A DNA stretch of 64,000 bases from Sequoia sempervirens (taxonomy: Eukaryota > Streptophyta > Pinopsida > Cupressales > Cupressaceae): positions 248,001 through 312,000 of the forward strand of contig VDFB02139063.1 of assembly GCA_007258455.2 (NCBI GenBank), written 5' to 3'. Below, piece after piece: positions 46,150-59,738 of the stretch. The position numbers and the translations under genes are program-made. The notes below the pieces were generated by a model that saw only the letters and a program-made list of their open reading frames with translations, had not been told where the DNA came from and made no database searches. Position 1 is the first letter of the stretch; the number at the start of each line of letters is the position of its first letter.

Positions 46150-46325
46150 CAACAATCTTTTCGACCTTAAAAAGTCAATAATGATAGATATCTTTATCAG
46201 AATAATGTTTATTAAACTTCCCTAAAGTCTCTCGGATATGAGTCAATCTTCATTGTCGGCCATCCACAGATCTAATTGACCCTAAACATTCAATTCTCTG
46301 TGATGGATGGCCTTCCACCACGCTC
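46150..46325 (+). other. Sequence present only in right GH5 copy
   Basis: About 155-175 bases after exon 9 (from gcaacaatctttt to ccaccacg) have no counterpart at 33321-33330. It is probably original 3' UTR/flank deleted in the left allele. No coding seen. Confidence 0.6.
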
Positions 46326-49300
46326 TACTCGAATCATGCTAGATTTCTCTTTCATCGTTGTGTTTTGTGTTTGGAGGATGATAGTGAGTTTCTCTTTTGT
46401 CACCATCTGTGGATTTCTGCTTTACCATTATTCCTGTGTTGTAAGCGTGCGGTAGTCAATGGAGAGATATTTAATATAATCATATACCTAATCCAAATAA
46501 AAAGCAACATCTATCTAGTATTCTCGATGTACATTTGAATGTATTTATTAATTAATTGAAGTTCAAAATCATGTTATACTCTGAATTTCAATTAATGAAA
46601 ATATGGTCAAATGTGCATCTAGACTGTTGGATAGATAAGTCATATCTCACCTAAATATTGTTTTCTTAAAAGTGATTTAAGCTTTTGAAAGAAAAAACGT
46701 TTTATAAATAAGTCATATCTCACATAAATATCTTATTTTATATTAAATTAAATTATAATGATAAATAAATTGAACTTAGGATCTAATATGTTGAGATTAA
46801 TATTAAAATTAAATGTAATTTTTAATTAGATTTTGGAAAAGAGAAAATGATGTTGAAGATGTTGAGATTAATTCATCACCATGTTAAAATTTAAGGGCTT
46901 GATCAAACAATTGTCTTGTAATCTACAAATCAATAGTGCTTTATTGGAGTTTAGATAAGCGTCCTTAAACCTAATCTCCATGCTTGTGAACTTGATCTCT
47001 ACATTTGCAGAACTAAGCTAGCATGAAGATCTAAACTTGTGCCCCATAGAAATGAATTGGAAAGAATCTAGCTACTATAATTTATTTTCTATGATCTTTT
47101 GATGTTCAAATCACAAGTTAAGGAACTAGTGATGCTTACAAACACTTTTGAGGAATCTGCATAACCATGAGGGTTATGTTGGCCTTAGCTATACTTCTAG
47201 GAGGATTGATTAAATGGATTTGAAATAATGATTGAGGACATTAAGTAAGCATGCAAGGATGCCTAAGATTATATATGCTTTAATAGTACAATTAGATTCC
47301 TTAACAATGATGCTATAATGATGTGTAAGTGGATTAGTTTATTGCAATGAAAAATTTATGGTCTAATTCAAAAGGTCACGACATCATAGTAGCCTCATTA
47401 TTAAATAGATTGTTGTGGATTACACAACATATCCCAATTAATCCAAATTTGGGGACCCCTCTTTCCAAATTCTAATAGTTTGGTGTTCTTTAATTAAATG
47501 TCCTTTGTGCCCTTTGCAATTGTTCATGGCCTTGTTGATAATTGATTTGAGAGCATTTATGTTATCTTGTGAACTTTTCCTATAGTTTCCCATGTGTATT
47601 CATTGTTGTGTTAGTTCCTAGTCTAGTTTGATCTTATTTGAGTGACACTTTGGGTCTACATTTTCAATATTGAAACAATTCTTGTGTTGAAAATTCATCC
47701 TTTCATGTTCAGTCTTACTTCTATATATCTTTCTCTTAAGCCAATGCACTTTTTAAAAATTACTTATTGACTTATGATTGTTGGTTTCCAACACTTAAGT
47801 TATTTTCTCATAGTATACTTTGCCAATTAATGACTAAATTGATGCAATTAGATATACTAATCATAGTATATTTGTTCATGAGCCTACAATAGTTCATGGA
47901 TGACAATGTGTTGCTTGAGGTCAAATGAATAAATTTTCTTGTTCATATCTTTCTTACCAATGTTTAAGCCTAGTCCACATTGACCAAGTAGTATGCTTTT
48001 GCTAGACCTTTAGATGATGCCTCAAGCCTATGTGTTTAATTCTTTGCATGATGACTTGTGGGGCTAGTTCTAATTACTTAATTAAATTTTCTAGAATATG
48101 GAGGCAATGAACAACTGACTTGCAGCCTTATGACAATTGGTTGAACTAATCATGGTATATTTTCCATGAGCCTATGATGGTTCATGGGTGGCCTTGCATT
48201 GCTCATGAATTTAAATAATTATATTAAATAGTGAGTGAATTACCTCAACTATTTAAGCTTGGGCCATTGATCTAAACATGTGCTATCATCACTATTGATT
48301 CTTGATAGAGTTTAATGAGTAAAGTAAATAAGGAATAAATATAATCCTATGTGGTCGATGTAGGTGCATATGATCATGCACATTATTGGATTAAAATACT
48401 TCTAATGAAACACATTGCCTAGTCACACTTTTAAGTTTTGAAAATACTTGACCTTTGTTAGGCCATCTGATTGAATTAAATCAATGAACACAAATACAAC
48501 ACCTTGGTATACAAGATCTCATTAATGAAAAATTGATGGTTGTGCATTCTAGAAAACAAATTACAAGTTCATAATGCAGGAGTATCTCATGGGTTGAGCA
48601 ATCCTGCATCACCTCTATTTCATTTTTTTTGCTTTGTAGGTTTTTTTAAATAATTGTTTAGTTGTTTCTAGTTTGTAGATTCCCATTGAAAAATATAGTT
48701 GTGATTGCAAATTATTTTTTGGCCTAATCAAAATTCCCTATTTATATTGAGTTTGAGATCAAGATGTAATGTGATGACAATTTTTACTTTATGGGTAACC
48801 ATTAAAGATGTTTTTTGAGATTAATAGTCCTAGAGATGTTCATGGATAGAAATGCATTATGTTCCATAGCATAAATCTCATTGCACATGCCATCCACTCT
48901 ACAAATCCTCTTGATATACAAGATATAACATGATAAGGGACCTTTTTGGTGTGTCATGCCAAAATCTGAATGCTACATTGACCAACATAATTTAAATTGG
49001 TCCTAATAAAATCTTTGAATGAAGGGTCATGACCATTTGGCCAACAATAGGGGTCCATATAAATGAGAAAATGAACTCTTGGAAAATGTAGAGAACATGG
49101 GAGGTAGATATAAACATTAGGATGAGGGATCCCTAACATTGTAATCAAAATTTTGCTTGTGGAAATATGAGATTGTATTAAGCATCTTCTTCTCAAACTT
49201 GTTAAGACCTATGGGTTAAGGAATTATTGGTGGAATAAATATTCTATATTTAGGTTTGATAATTACTTTTCATGTAATAATATTTAAGTTGTGATGCTGA

Positions 49301-49579
49301 ATATATATTTTATCTGTATTTTTAGTCATTTACTTATTGTTATATTTCTTATTTGTAATTGGGATACATGCTTAAACAATTATTTATCATATTCTCTAGA
49401 CATTAGTATATTAATTAGTATCAAAGCCTAGTTGCAACAAGGTTGGAAGAGTGGTTGGAGGTAATCATATAGTATAAACTTATGCACCAAGTGCACTATG
49501 AGTTAGCCATAATAAATATGGTTAATAGAAGAAGAGGTGTAATCTACAATCATAGAGATGAAGATGAGAGAATTATCCA
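46326..49579. other. Non-coding AT-rich DNA (copy of 33331-36584)
   Basis: Appears base-for-base the same as the left block wherever compared. No gene recognised. Confidence 0.6.
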
Positions 49580-50030
49580 AATTAAGTTAAGAATTTGGAT
49601 GATAATACCTAGTGAGCGACCATTTTTATTATAACCAATAAATGACACAAAAAATAAATGTGAATTAAATTATTTATTGAAAAACATATTGTTTCATTCA
49701 AAATTAGGAGTTCATATACTTTGATAGTTTTTGGAAGAAATGCATACCTTCTACTCTACTTCATTGGTTCAAATTTGAGCCATTTATATATTTTGGAAAT
49801 AGAACAAGAAAAATTACTAAAACTAGTAAACCATGTTTCCTATAAAAAACCAAAGAGTGTCTTCCTCATAAGTTGAAATTGAAGGATAAATGAGGATAGA
49901 TTAGTAAAAAAATAAAATAAAAACTAGGAAATTATTTCATTTTGGTACCCCAACTTGGTGGGGTCATAACTACTAGCTCATTGGGAAAAAATAACTAGTT
50001 GGATGTAATGGAAATATATCCAATAAATGT
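49580..50030. repeat. Dispersed repeat (copy of 36585-37035)
   Basis: Second copy of the repeat that is inverted relative to 63110-63590. Confidence 0.55.
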
Positions 50031-50324
50031 AGTTAAAATAGCGCTAAAAGAAAACCTTTGGCTCTCCTCCTAATAAAAAAATATCATGGAACAATTTTGA
50101 TTTGAATGCCTCTGAAAATATAGGAAAAAAAATGATTTTGATATCTGTGAGACTTGGCCATGTAGATGTCATGCAAATGCTCCTATATCTTAGTCTAATC
50201 ATCTGTCCCCATTGAGAAGAAATTGACCCTAAAATTAGGTGGATAAGGAATATAGGTTTATTGAGAATATTGACCACATCTAGCAGTAGGTTCATGAGAT
50301 ATTACAACATACTAATTAGTAGTG

Positions 50325-50445
50325 ATCAATATTATACTCCTTACTAGCTTAATGTTGATGATAAAGTTTGGATTCATCTACAAAAAGAGTGTATTTATGT
50401 TTCACACATAAAAAATGATCCCTTTGATATGGTTCATATACCATC
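50325..50445 (+). pseudogene. Gypsy integrase C-terminal remnant (copy)
   Basis: Duplicate of 37330-37450 with the same NVDDKVWIHLQKEC reading. Confidence 0.45.
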
Positions 50446-50872
50446 CTCAAATAGATAATATTTAATTACACTTGCATAACCTTACTTAGGTAATATTTAA
50501 TTCCTAGGTTAATTTATTCTCATCCTTATCTTGTTGAGCTATCTTGTTGCTCAAGATAAGATTAGGGTTATGCATCTTTTCTTTTATAAAACAAATCATA
50601 TCTTGTAATTATCAATTCCTGAATAATATTATGTTGCACATCCTTTTGCAACCTCTCTACTTTTTTGTTTTTCTCTTCTGTGGAAGGTGATTTTCTGGTT
50701 TGCATTTCAAATCTTGGTTTCTAACACAATCTACCCTCTTTTGTTGGATTATATATAATATTTAATAAAGAGTTATTGCATTCATATTTCCATCATTATT
50801 GAACATTGTTGATGTTGTTGAACACATTCATAGTGTAGAAATAGATCTAGAAAACACCATCCCATTAAACTA

Positions 50873-51414
50873 GGGGGATTGAGGCTCAAAGACAGTGGTT
50901 ATGAGGGTTTCCAAGAGCAATTTCATCTAGGGATTTCCATTGTTTTGAAAGCTTTTTGTTTGTGTTCCTTATTCCATTTTGATTGCACCTGAGTTTGATT
51001 CAGTTTGGAGTGCGCAGTGAAGATTTTTGAGTTTCAGTTTGTATTGCTGTTGTGAGCAACATATTTTGATGTCATTTCAGTATTCATACATGTAATTTTT
51101 TGTTCAAAACTTTGTATGAAGTTGGGGTGTTTTGTGTGGAGTTTACTCTAGTTTCGGTGTGAGTTTTGGCTTCCAATTTGGAGATTTGTTGGTGCAGTTG
51201 TTCATTGTTGTTTTCTGATGTATATGATAGAGATATTGATGTAATTACATGATAATATCTAAAATATATCATCCCATTTCATTTTCTCAATATTTGATTT
51301 CAATTTGGGTGTATTATGGTGTTCATTATGGTATACCCTATTTTCTTTAATTTGAGTTTGATTAAAAAGGAGATTTTCATATTTGAATTAACATTTTATT
51401 GAAGGAATATTATA
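50873..51414 (+). repeat. Partial 5' LTR of gypsy element (right copy)
   Basis: Same as 37878-38419. Similar to 62570-63108. PBS tggtatcaaagcc follows at 51416-51428. Confidence 0.8.
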
Positions 51415-51489
51415 ATGGTATCAAAGCCATGATCTTTCCAGCCTGAGGGTTTGATCAAATTTTTGTAAAAGGAAAAGAGGAGTAAAGAG

Positions 51490-52295
51490 ATGGTTAATGT
51501 TGATGAAATACATAAGATATTCCTTCAAGATCTACAAAGGAGTCAGAAACAAACTGTTGATAGTCTTGCAAAGACAAGAAAGGTGATGAGGTTGCTCGTA
51601 GAGAAGCTTCAAAATCTATTGTCACCTAAGGAGAGTTGGAGTTCCTCAGAGGTTAAACAAATCAATTTTAAAACTCCCAAGTCTATTTTCCTACCTGAAG
51701 GTGATCTTGCTACATCTAATCCCCCTTCCAATCTTATGGAAGATTGGGCAAGAGAGCTAGCAACCATCAAAATATTATGCTAATCAAGATGAAGGATTTA
51801 GAAATTCAGTCCCATACAATGATTATGTCACTTAGATGCAAATCATGTTGGATACAAGGGGTTGTAGACATCACCCAAATCCTAGTAGAAAGGAACTCAT
51901 GAGTAAAAATAATAAATATTCAGCTTCAAATTTTGATGGATTAGATAAGATCTCAACTAGAGCATGGTTATAGAAGATGTCTGACTATTTCACACTCAGT
52001 CCCATGAAGGAGCAAGTTGTCATTCAATATACAATCTTGTATCTTGAAGGAGTTTCTCATGATTGGTGGTACTAAGGTATGAACACTCAAGTTCATAGTT
52101 AGGTTAATTATTTTGATGATTTTAGTCAAAGGTTGATAGATAGATTTGAACTCAAAGATGAAGAGGAGTAGGTAGTTGTTTAGAAAAGTTCATAGTAGAG
52201 AAATATGATATAGTGAGTGCTTTGAAACAATATGAATGTGTGAAAAAGCCTTAAAATGACTCTTTGGCCATGTATGCAATTACTGTGGATAAGGT
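51490..52295 (+). pseudogene. Gypsy-type gag (right copy)
   Basis: Identical in the stretches compared to 38495-39300, including the TAG and TAA stops in the capsid region. Confidence 0.7.
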
Positions 52296-52317
52296 TGTGC
52301 ATGAAGGATAAGAAAAA

Positions 52318-53845
52318 ATGATAGCCTTGTGTCCTAGTTTGGATTCATCCGGTGATGATTCTAAGTCTAATATCTACCTTGATGTCTCTAGTGGAGCAGA
52401 TATGGATGATGAGTTCTCTAATGCACTTTCAGATGGTGGACATGGAGAAAGAAAAAATGATGATATCTCCAAATTATTTTTTGATGATCACTCGTCTCAT
52501 TTCATTGATGATATCTTAGGTGGTTTTGGGTTTGGCTTTCAAACCAAGCCTATAGAGAGGGATTTTCACTAAAATTTCAGTCTTAGGGAGATGGAGAGTG
52601 AAATTTTCAAGGCAACAACTCATGAGGAGCACAATGAATACTTATACCTTGATCAAATCAATCAACCCTCTTTCACATGGGATCTAGGTGTGATGACATA
52701 TAAGCATGGTGAGGATTTATATTGGGATGAATTTTCCTTTAATTTCAAGGCTATTTTAAATTCATCTTAGGAGACATGCGTGGAGGATGCAATCGAGGAA
52801 GCTAATAATAAAAGGCATGTTGATGATATTGAATAAAAATCTGATTTATTATTGCTTGGCATTGATTTTGAGCAAAGACATAGTAGCCTTGTTGATTTGG
52901 ATCCTAAACCCAATGTTGGACATTTTCATCAAGATGGTAAGGGAGAAGTTTATGAGATTTGGAATAGCCATGGAGACATTGATGATAGGTATGAAGAAAG
53001 TTATTATCTTTGCATGCAATATATAACAACAGTACATTAAACTTACACAAATTTGAAATTCATAAGGAAATTTGGAAGAATCAATCCTCAGTTTCTGTTG
53101 AAAATGAAGTGAAAGTTTTATCTAGATTGGATAGTACACATAGGCATGTGGAAAGAATAATTCAAAATGCACAACTTAGAGGTCAAAATAAGCTTAATAT
53201 TTCCCTTGCTGATTTGCTAACAATCAAGAACACTATGGAAGAAATTAAAACAACGTACTTACACATGATGCATGATAGAAATATAGCTACCAAGTTTGTA
53301 GATGAGACTTTTTACATGACAAAGAAATTAAGGGGAGAGGTTAGTGAGCTTACCATTGAGCTTAATTCCACGAAGCTACTTTGGAAAGTTTCCAAGAGGC
53401 ACTTCTTGAAGAAAGTGATTAGCTCTATGAGGCTCAACAGTTTAGGGAGGAGAGTAGAGAAAGGGCCAAGGAAGAGTCGAATAGGTAATGAAGGAGCTAG
53501 AATGCATTGAGGAGGAGTATGATATTGAACATAAGAGTTGGGACCTAACATATTTTAGTGATGAGAGTGGATTTGATTATAGGATTTGGGACCCAAGTGC
53601 AGTTTCTAGCCATGAGATGTCTCAAGATTGGAGTAATTGATCAATTTCCAGTGTTAGTACTGCTCCCCACTTTTCGATCAACTTGTATATGACTTTGGAT
53701 CTTGATCCAAAGATGAGTTGGATGGTTCCTTCATTCCAACAACTAATTAGTTCTTGGTTGAGGCTAGATGGTAGAGGTGATTTAATCATAGGAGATGATC
53801 CTATTGATACTTCCATACTCATCTCTCCTATGTTTTTAGTAGGAT
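52318..53845 (+). pseudogene. Extra ORF of gypsy element (right copy)
   Basis: Copy of 39323-40850 with the YLHMMHD segment near 53260. Here the reading can be followed to the copia insertion point at 54057. Confidence 0.55.
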
Positions 53846-54057
53846 TTTAGTTTGGTTACCACTTCCCTTACACCTTTTTGTTGGTTATGGAGATATATTT
53901 TCATGAGCATATTTTTGTTGAGCATTGGAAATCTTTGGGGTAGTTGATTACTAGTTTTTTTCTGGACATAATTTATTCATTCATTGCATCCACTCTGGTG
54001 AGCGATGGTCACCATAGTTACTATATGGGGATGTTATGCATTATTTCAAATTATATC

Positions 54058-55316
54058 TGTTGGAAATACAAGGGAAGACAACTGAGAGGGGGGGTGAATC
54101 ATTTGTCACAAAAATTCAAAACTTATTCAACTTATTAACCTTATTCTCAGATCTAATAATTAACCATGAAAGCATGAATCAACAACACATCAAAAACAAA
54201 CATAAAACCAATATTTTTTATGTGGAAACCCTATTAGGGGAAAAACCATGGTGGAGGTCAGTCCACAAGATTATACCATGTTAAAAGTATAATAAAAATG
54301 AAATGTGGGGAATGCACATGCATTCAGGCATACTTCCTAGAGCTCACTGCTCAATTACAAGGGAAGACACACTGTCTTACAAAGAGATTCAGATTAAATC
54401 CATCCAAATTTTGAACTGAGAAAATAACATCTGCTAATGTCTGATTATAGTTCCAATTAAGCACATGAACACTTCTTCACTCTTCTTCACTCTTCTTCAC
54501 ACTTCTTCACAATTCTTCACACTCTGCTCTGCCTTCGAATGATATTCACACATACACACACTCGACATCCACTGACATCCATTCACACTTCAATTCAAAT
54601 AAACAATCGCTCTTATATATCTGTAACATGAAATTTCATTGCTACAAGTCGGCCACAAAGAAATAATGAAATGAATATAAACGACCCAAATCATTAAAGA
54701 TTATCAATGTGAATCAACCAAATTCAGCCACAACTTAGTGAGGACCCAAAACAATATCTACAACATGAAAAAACTTCAATTAATTACTCCTCGAAGATCC
54801 ACAACACGCTTCAACACCATGTTGGCCAAGGACAAGAAAAACATGAACACGCAAAAGAAAATTGCCAACCACTTTCACAACGATCAATGCGGACATGCAA
54901 CAAAGATAGAGCATGATCTAGAAACATCCACAAGAAACATGAGTCACTAGAGAAGCATCCAAAACAACTAAACTAACTAAAATAGTATCATCCTCAATCA
55001 GGAACACCAACTGAAGAAACATAAAAACTATCTAAATGGAAATCTTCATAACTTGATCAAATCTTCATGTTGATCTCTGCAACTCGACGTGGATAGACTA
55101 GATACATAGCAACAAACCCTTTAGTCCACAACCTCTGATCATCAACGTACAAAACATACCAACAAACTGAACTTCACTTTACCACTAATAATCTGCAACT
55201 TATTTCTTTACAATTTTCTCAATATCCTCGACATATACAACTTCAAATGCATTTATGCTAATAGTGTTGACATCAATGAAAACCACATATCAACAACAAA
55301 ACCACAACATCCAACA
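54058..55316 (-). repeat. Copia 3' LTR
   Basis: 1,259 bases. Contains aggggaaaaaccatggtgg, as in copia LTRs, and a five-fold 10-base repeat of the form nnttcttcac at 54471-54520. Confidence 0.9.
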
Positions 55317-55653
55317 ATCTCCCCCTTTGGCATTGATGGCAACACATGATGTGAAAAACACCATCAACACAACTAACTCCTAACACTTACTCCCCCTTAG
55401 ATTCTGACTCTTTTCTCCTCAACTCTTTCAGATGACTCTTCTCCCACATGACTCTTCTTTTTAGATAATTACCAGTTTTTCACATGACTTTCTCCCCCTT
55501 TGACATCAATGACAAATATCTCTAAGCTTTGAACCACATATTTGAATTTTTGAACATCTAACTACTCCCCCTGAGTAGCAGCCACCACAACATCAATCTG
55601 AAACAAGATATGATTGTAAAATGCATGGACTGATGCACATATTGCATTGCATC

Positions 55654-58438
55654 CTAGTTATGATTAGGAGGGGTAATCACCCCTAACTTCCCTTTGAGAT
55701 ACTCAAAAGTATCCTTAGGCAACGACTTGGTAAAGATGTCTGCAATCTACTCCTTAGTAGGCACATACTCCAATCTGGCTTCCTTTTCACTTACCTTCTC
55801 CCTTAAAAAGTGAAACTTGATACATGTATGTTTTGTTTTTGAATGCAACACCGGATTCTTGGAAATGTTAATAGCACTTGAATTATCACAGAATATAGCA
55901 ATAGGCTCATCATATACAACTCTAATATCCTTCAGCAGCTGCTTCATCCATAGGACTTGAGTACAATTATTAGCAGTAGCAATGTATTCAACCTCTGCAG
56001 TAGACAAGGAAATGGCATTCTACTTCTTGCTTAACCATGAAATTACCTTCTTACCCAAGAAAAATGCTCCACCACTAGTACTTTTTCTGTCATTCACATC
56101 TCCTGCCCAGTCAACATCAGTAAAGGCACTCAAAGTAAGATCATCATCTTTAAGATACCATAGGCCAAGATCAATAGTTCTCTTTAAGTATGTAAAATTT
56201 TTCTTTATAACAGTCACATGAGATTCTTTCAGATTAGCTTGAAATCGCAACAATACATACAACATTCATGATATCAGGCCTAGTTTGAGTTAAATACAAC
56301 AATCCACCAATCATTGATTTGTATCTTGTTTGATTTGCTTTTAGAGAATCATCTTTTGTTGTCAACTTGCATCCGATCACCATGGGTGTACCAACTAGCT
56401 TTGAATCTTCCATACCGAACTTCTTCAACAATTCCTTCACATACTTGGACTGGGATATAAAAATAACTTTATCTAATTGAGTAATTTGCAATCCCAAAAA
56501 GAATTTCATCTCACCAATCATAGACATCTAAAATTCATTTTGCATCTCATTAGCAAACTTCATGCACAAAGCATCATCTCCTCCAAAAATAATATCATCA
56601 ACAAAGACTTCAACAATCAAATATTTATCATTGTTAATCTTGAAATATAGATTACTATTAGCAGTAACTTTGTTAAATCCAAGCTTCAACAAATACCTGT
56701 CCAATCTTGCATACCATGCTTTAGGGGCTTGCTTGATTCCATACAATGCTTTCTTCAACTGACACACCATATCTTCTTTATTAGTCAACTAGAATCCATT
56801 AGGTTGCTCAACATACACTTCTTCTTCCAATTCACCATTTAGAAAAGTTGATTTGACATCCATCTGATAAACTTTGTAGTTCTTGTGAGCAACATAGACA
56901 AGAAATAATCTTATAACTTCAATTCTAGCAACAAGGGAAAAGGTCTCTTCAAAATCAATTCCTTCCATCTGTGAATATCCTTTACATATCAGTCTTGCTT
57001 TATTTCTAACCACTTCACCTTGCTCATTTAGTTTGTTTCTAAAGACCCATTTAGTTCCAATTACATTCTTATCCTTAGGTCTGGGAAGAATCCATGTATC
57101 ATTCTTTTCAATCAGTTTTAACTCTTCTTTCATTGCTTCAATCCAATGCATATCTTTACATGCTTCATTCACACTATTAGGATCAATTTTTGAAATCAAG
57201 CAATATTCTTCTGCAATATTTCTCCTAGTCTGGACACCTTTATTCTTATCACCAATAATCTAATCTTCTGAATGACTCAATCTTACATACCTCAGAGTCT
57301 TCGTAGGTTTTTCTTCAACTTCAAGCTCTTTTGATCTCTCATATGCTCTTTCACCAGTTTCTCCTTCTTCTTCTTCATTCTTTTGATTTACCAGATTGAT
57401 TTGCACTTGCTTTCCTTCATTTGTACTATCATCCTGATCATCAGAGTCATATCCACAGGTTTTGGATGGTGCACCTAAGTCTTCATCAGCCTTAACATTT
57501 GGACTTTCAACCATTTTCTTTAATCTTTTATTGTAGCACCAGTAGGCTTTGATTTTAGTAGAATAACCCAGAAAGATACCTTCATAACTCCTAGCATCAA
57601 ACTTTCCTATGTCTTCATCTCTCTTAATATAACATTTGCTTCCAAATATCTTGAAGTATTTAACAGTAGGCTTTTGACCAGTCCATAGCTCAAAAGGGGT
57701 CTTACCAGTATCACCTTTGATTTGTACCCAGTTAAGTGTGTACATAGCAGTACTCACAACTTCTCTCCAATAGATATGAGGAACATTTCCTTCCAACATC
57801 ATAGTTCTAGCAGCATCTTCAATTGTTTTTTTCTTCCTTTCCACAACTCCATTTTGCTGAGGGGTCCGCAGTGTAGATAATTGTCTCTTTATTCCATACT
57901 CTTCACAAAAAGAATTAAATTCACTATAAGTGAATTCACCACCTCTATCTGATCTTAGACATTTAATATTCAAACCTGTCTTTGTCTCAACCATAGCTTT
58001 AAAGATCTTGAACTTTTCCAGTGCTTCATATTTCTCCCTTAAGAAGGTAACCCATACCATTCTAGAATAATCATCAATGAGTAACATGAAATACTTGTAA
58101 CCTTGTAAACTTCTGACCTTAGAGGGACCGCACATATCAGTATGCACAAGCTCTAACAATTCATTTGAACAATTCTTTTTACTCTAAAATCAAATTATTA
58201 TCCTGACAATATTATCAAAGTCAACATGACACAACCTCCTATGCCATAACCAACTTTCATCAACTTTAGCAATCAAACAACTTTTACTAGCATCACTCAA
58301 GTGAAAGATATTACCTTTTATCTTTGTACCTGATGCAATTTCATTTCTGAAACTCAATATTCTGCACTTTCCATCCTTGAATTGAAGATTGTATCCCTTA
58401 TCAACCATTTTACCAACACTCAAAAGACTATGCTTCAA
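55654..58438 (-). pseudogene. Copia pol: integrase, reverse transcriptase, RNase H
   Basis: The GAG-pre-integrase segment is 58190-58438 (ESWLWHRRLCHVDFDN). Integrase is open over 299 codons (57260-58159) with the catalytic D in HTDMCGPS, D in RSDRGGEF and E in NGVVERKKK, all intact. RT starts near 57199 ([21 protein letters not shown]), has LYGIKQAPKAWYARLD and the catalytic FVDD near 56595, and continues to GLLYLTQTRPDI. RNase H shows DWAGDVNDRKSTSGG and STAEVEYIA, ending PPNHN plus TAG at 55654. Stops at 56789, 56528, 56020 and 55747 are all TAG at Gln-type positions. Only a handful of lesions separates this from an intact pol. Confidence 0.9.
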
Positions 58439-58498
58439 GCCTTCTACATATAGAACATCATCAGTATTATGCTTACCATCAAGAGAAATGCAACCTCT

Positions 58499-59684
58499 TC
58501 AATGGATCACACTAGCTATATTATCACTAAATCTCACAACGCCACCATCATACTTTTCCAAGCTTACAAACTTACTTTTGTCTCTTGTCGTATGATTTGA
58601 ACATCTAATATCAATCACCCATTCATCTTTTTCTTCAACTCGAGCAGCTAGGGATTTTTCCACATTAGTGCAACCAACAAATTTAGTAGATACAAGACTA
58701 TTTTCCTTGATAGCAATAAATACCCATTCATCATCACTTCTATTTCCTTTATCAGATTCATCATCTATCATGCCTTCATCAGCAACATAGTAACACTTCT
58801 TTTGAAATCTAGGCTTGTTATGTCTTGGTTTAGCAACTCTTTTCAGACACCTCGATGCAAAATGACCTATCTTATTGCAAGAAAAGAATTTAAGAGGAAA
58901 TTTTCCTTCATACTTACCTTTTCCTCTTGGTACTCTTTTGACAATAAGTGCATCCAACTCTTCTAGCTCTCTTTCTTCTTCTTCAATCTATCTGATTTCA
59001 TCCTCATACTTGAATCTATTTCTAGATAAACTCTCACCCAGATCATATCTCTATCTATCTCTCCCAGAAGTAGTAGCCTTGAATGCAGATTCAACCTTAG
59101 GAAGGGCATCACCAAATTCACTCAACTCAAAAGCAGTTAGCCTACCAACCAATGTATCTCTGGTTATGTTTGTTACAGTCTGGAGCTCTTCAATAGCACT
59201 AGCTTTGACTTTGTAAGAATCAGGCAGGGATCTAAGCACTTTAGCAACAATCTCATATTCATCTATCTTTCCACCAATACATCTAATACCACACACAAGT
59301 TCATTCACTCTTTGCATGAAAGTATTAATGTTCTCATCATCACCCACTCTCAACCTTTCATATTTCCCTTTCAAACTCTGCAACTTAGCAATCTTCACAT
59401 TAGCATCACCTTCATACAAGGTTTCCAACTTTTTCTAGATCTCATAAGAAATCTTTAGATCCATAACATTTTTCATCTCAGAATTAGTCAAAGCACTTAA
59501 CAAAGCTTCCTTAGCCTAGATATTATACTCAACATATGTACTATTCAATGGGATAACATACCTATTACTTGTAATGCTCCAGTAGGGTTCACCAATGCAT
59601 CTCAGATGGCACTCCCTTCGAGTCTTCCACAAAGAATAATTTTTTCCATCAAATCTCAAACTATCCTTCTTGTAACTTGCCATC
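58499..59684 (-). pseudogene. Copia gag and protease
   Basis: ATG at 59684 starts MASYKKDSLRFDGKNYSLWK, the typical copia gag N-terminus. The UBN2 part is 59051-59428 (MQRVNELV, then VLRSLPDSY). The zinc knuckle near 58850-58890 reads FFSCNKIGHFASRC, so its first Cys is replaced by Phe. The protease site near 58610 reads WVIDIRCSNHTT, where D-S-G is expected, so the catalytic triplet is lost. TAG near 59519 and 59437 break the N-terminal region. Confidence 0.85.
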
Positions 59685-59724
59685 CTGGATTACCTTAAGA
59701 TGTTAAACTTCTTCCAAGGAACCT

Positions 59725-59736
59725 GCTTTGATACCA
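59725..59736 (-). other. Copia primer binding site
   Basis: On the minus strand tggtatcaaagc, two bases inside the 5' LTR. Confidence 0.8.
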
Positions 59737-59738
59737 AT

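Larger units (their letters stand above)
41475..54369 (+). repeat. Right copy of 12.6 kb duplicated block
   Basis: Begins in the middle of the LARD interior and runs through GH5 exons 6-9 and the gypsy 5' half into the copia LTR. It is longer than the left copy by about 257 bases, because of extra sequence in GH5 intron 8 and just after exon 9. Confidence 0.9.

Noticed and set aside
28737..54369. True tandem duplication of a GH5 gene and its TEs
   Set aside because: The copy borders coincide exactly with the gap edges and long flanks look identical. A contig-overlap artefact explains this more simply.
54738..54950. 70-codon ORF found in both copia LTRs (also 60427-60639)
   Set aside because: Conserved only because the LTRs are copies. 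It lies antisense or sense within U3/R without a protein pattern.
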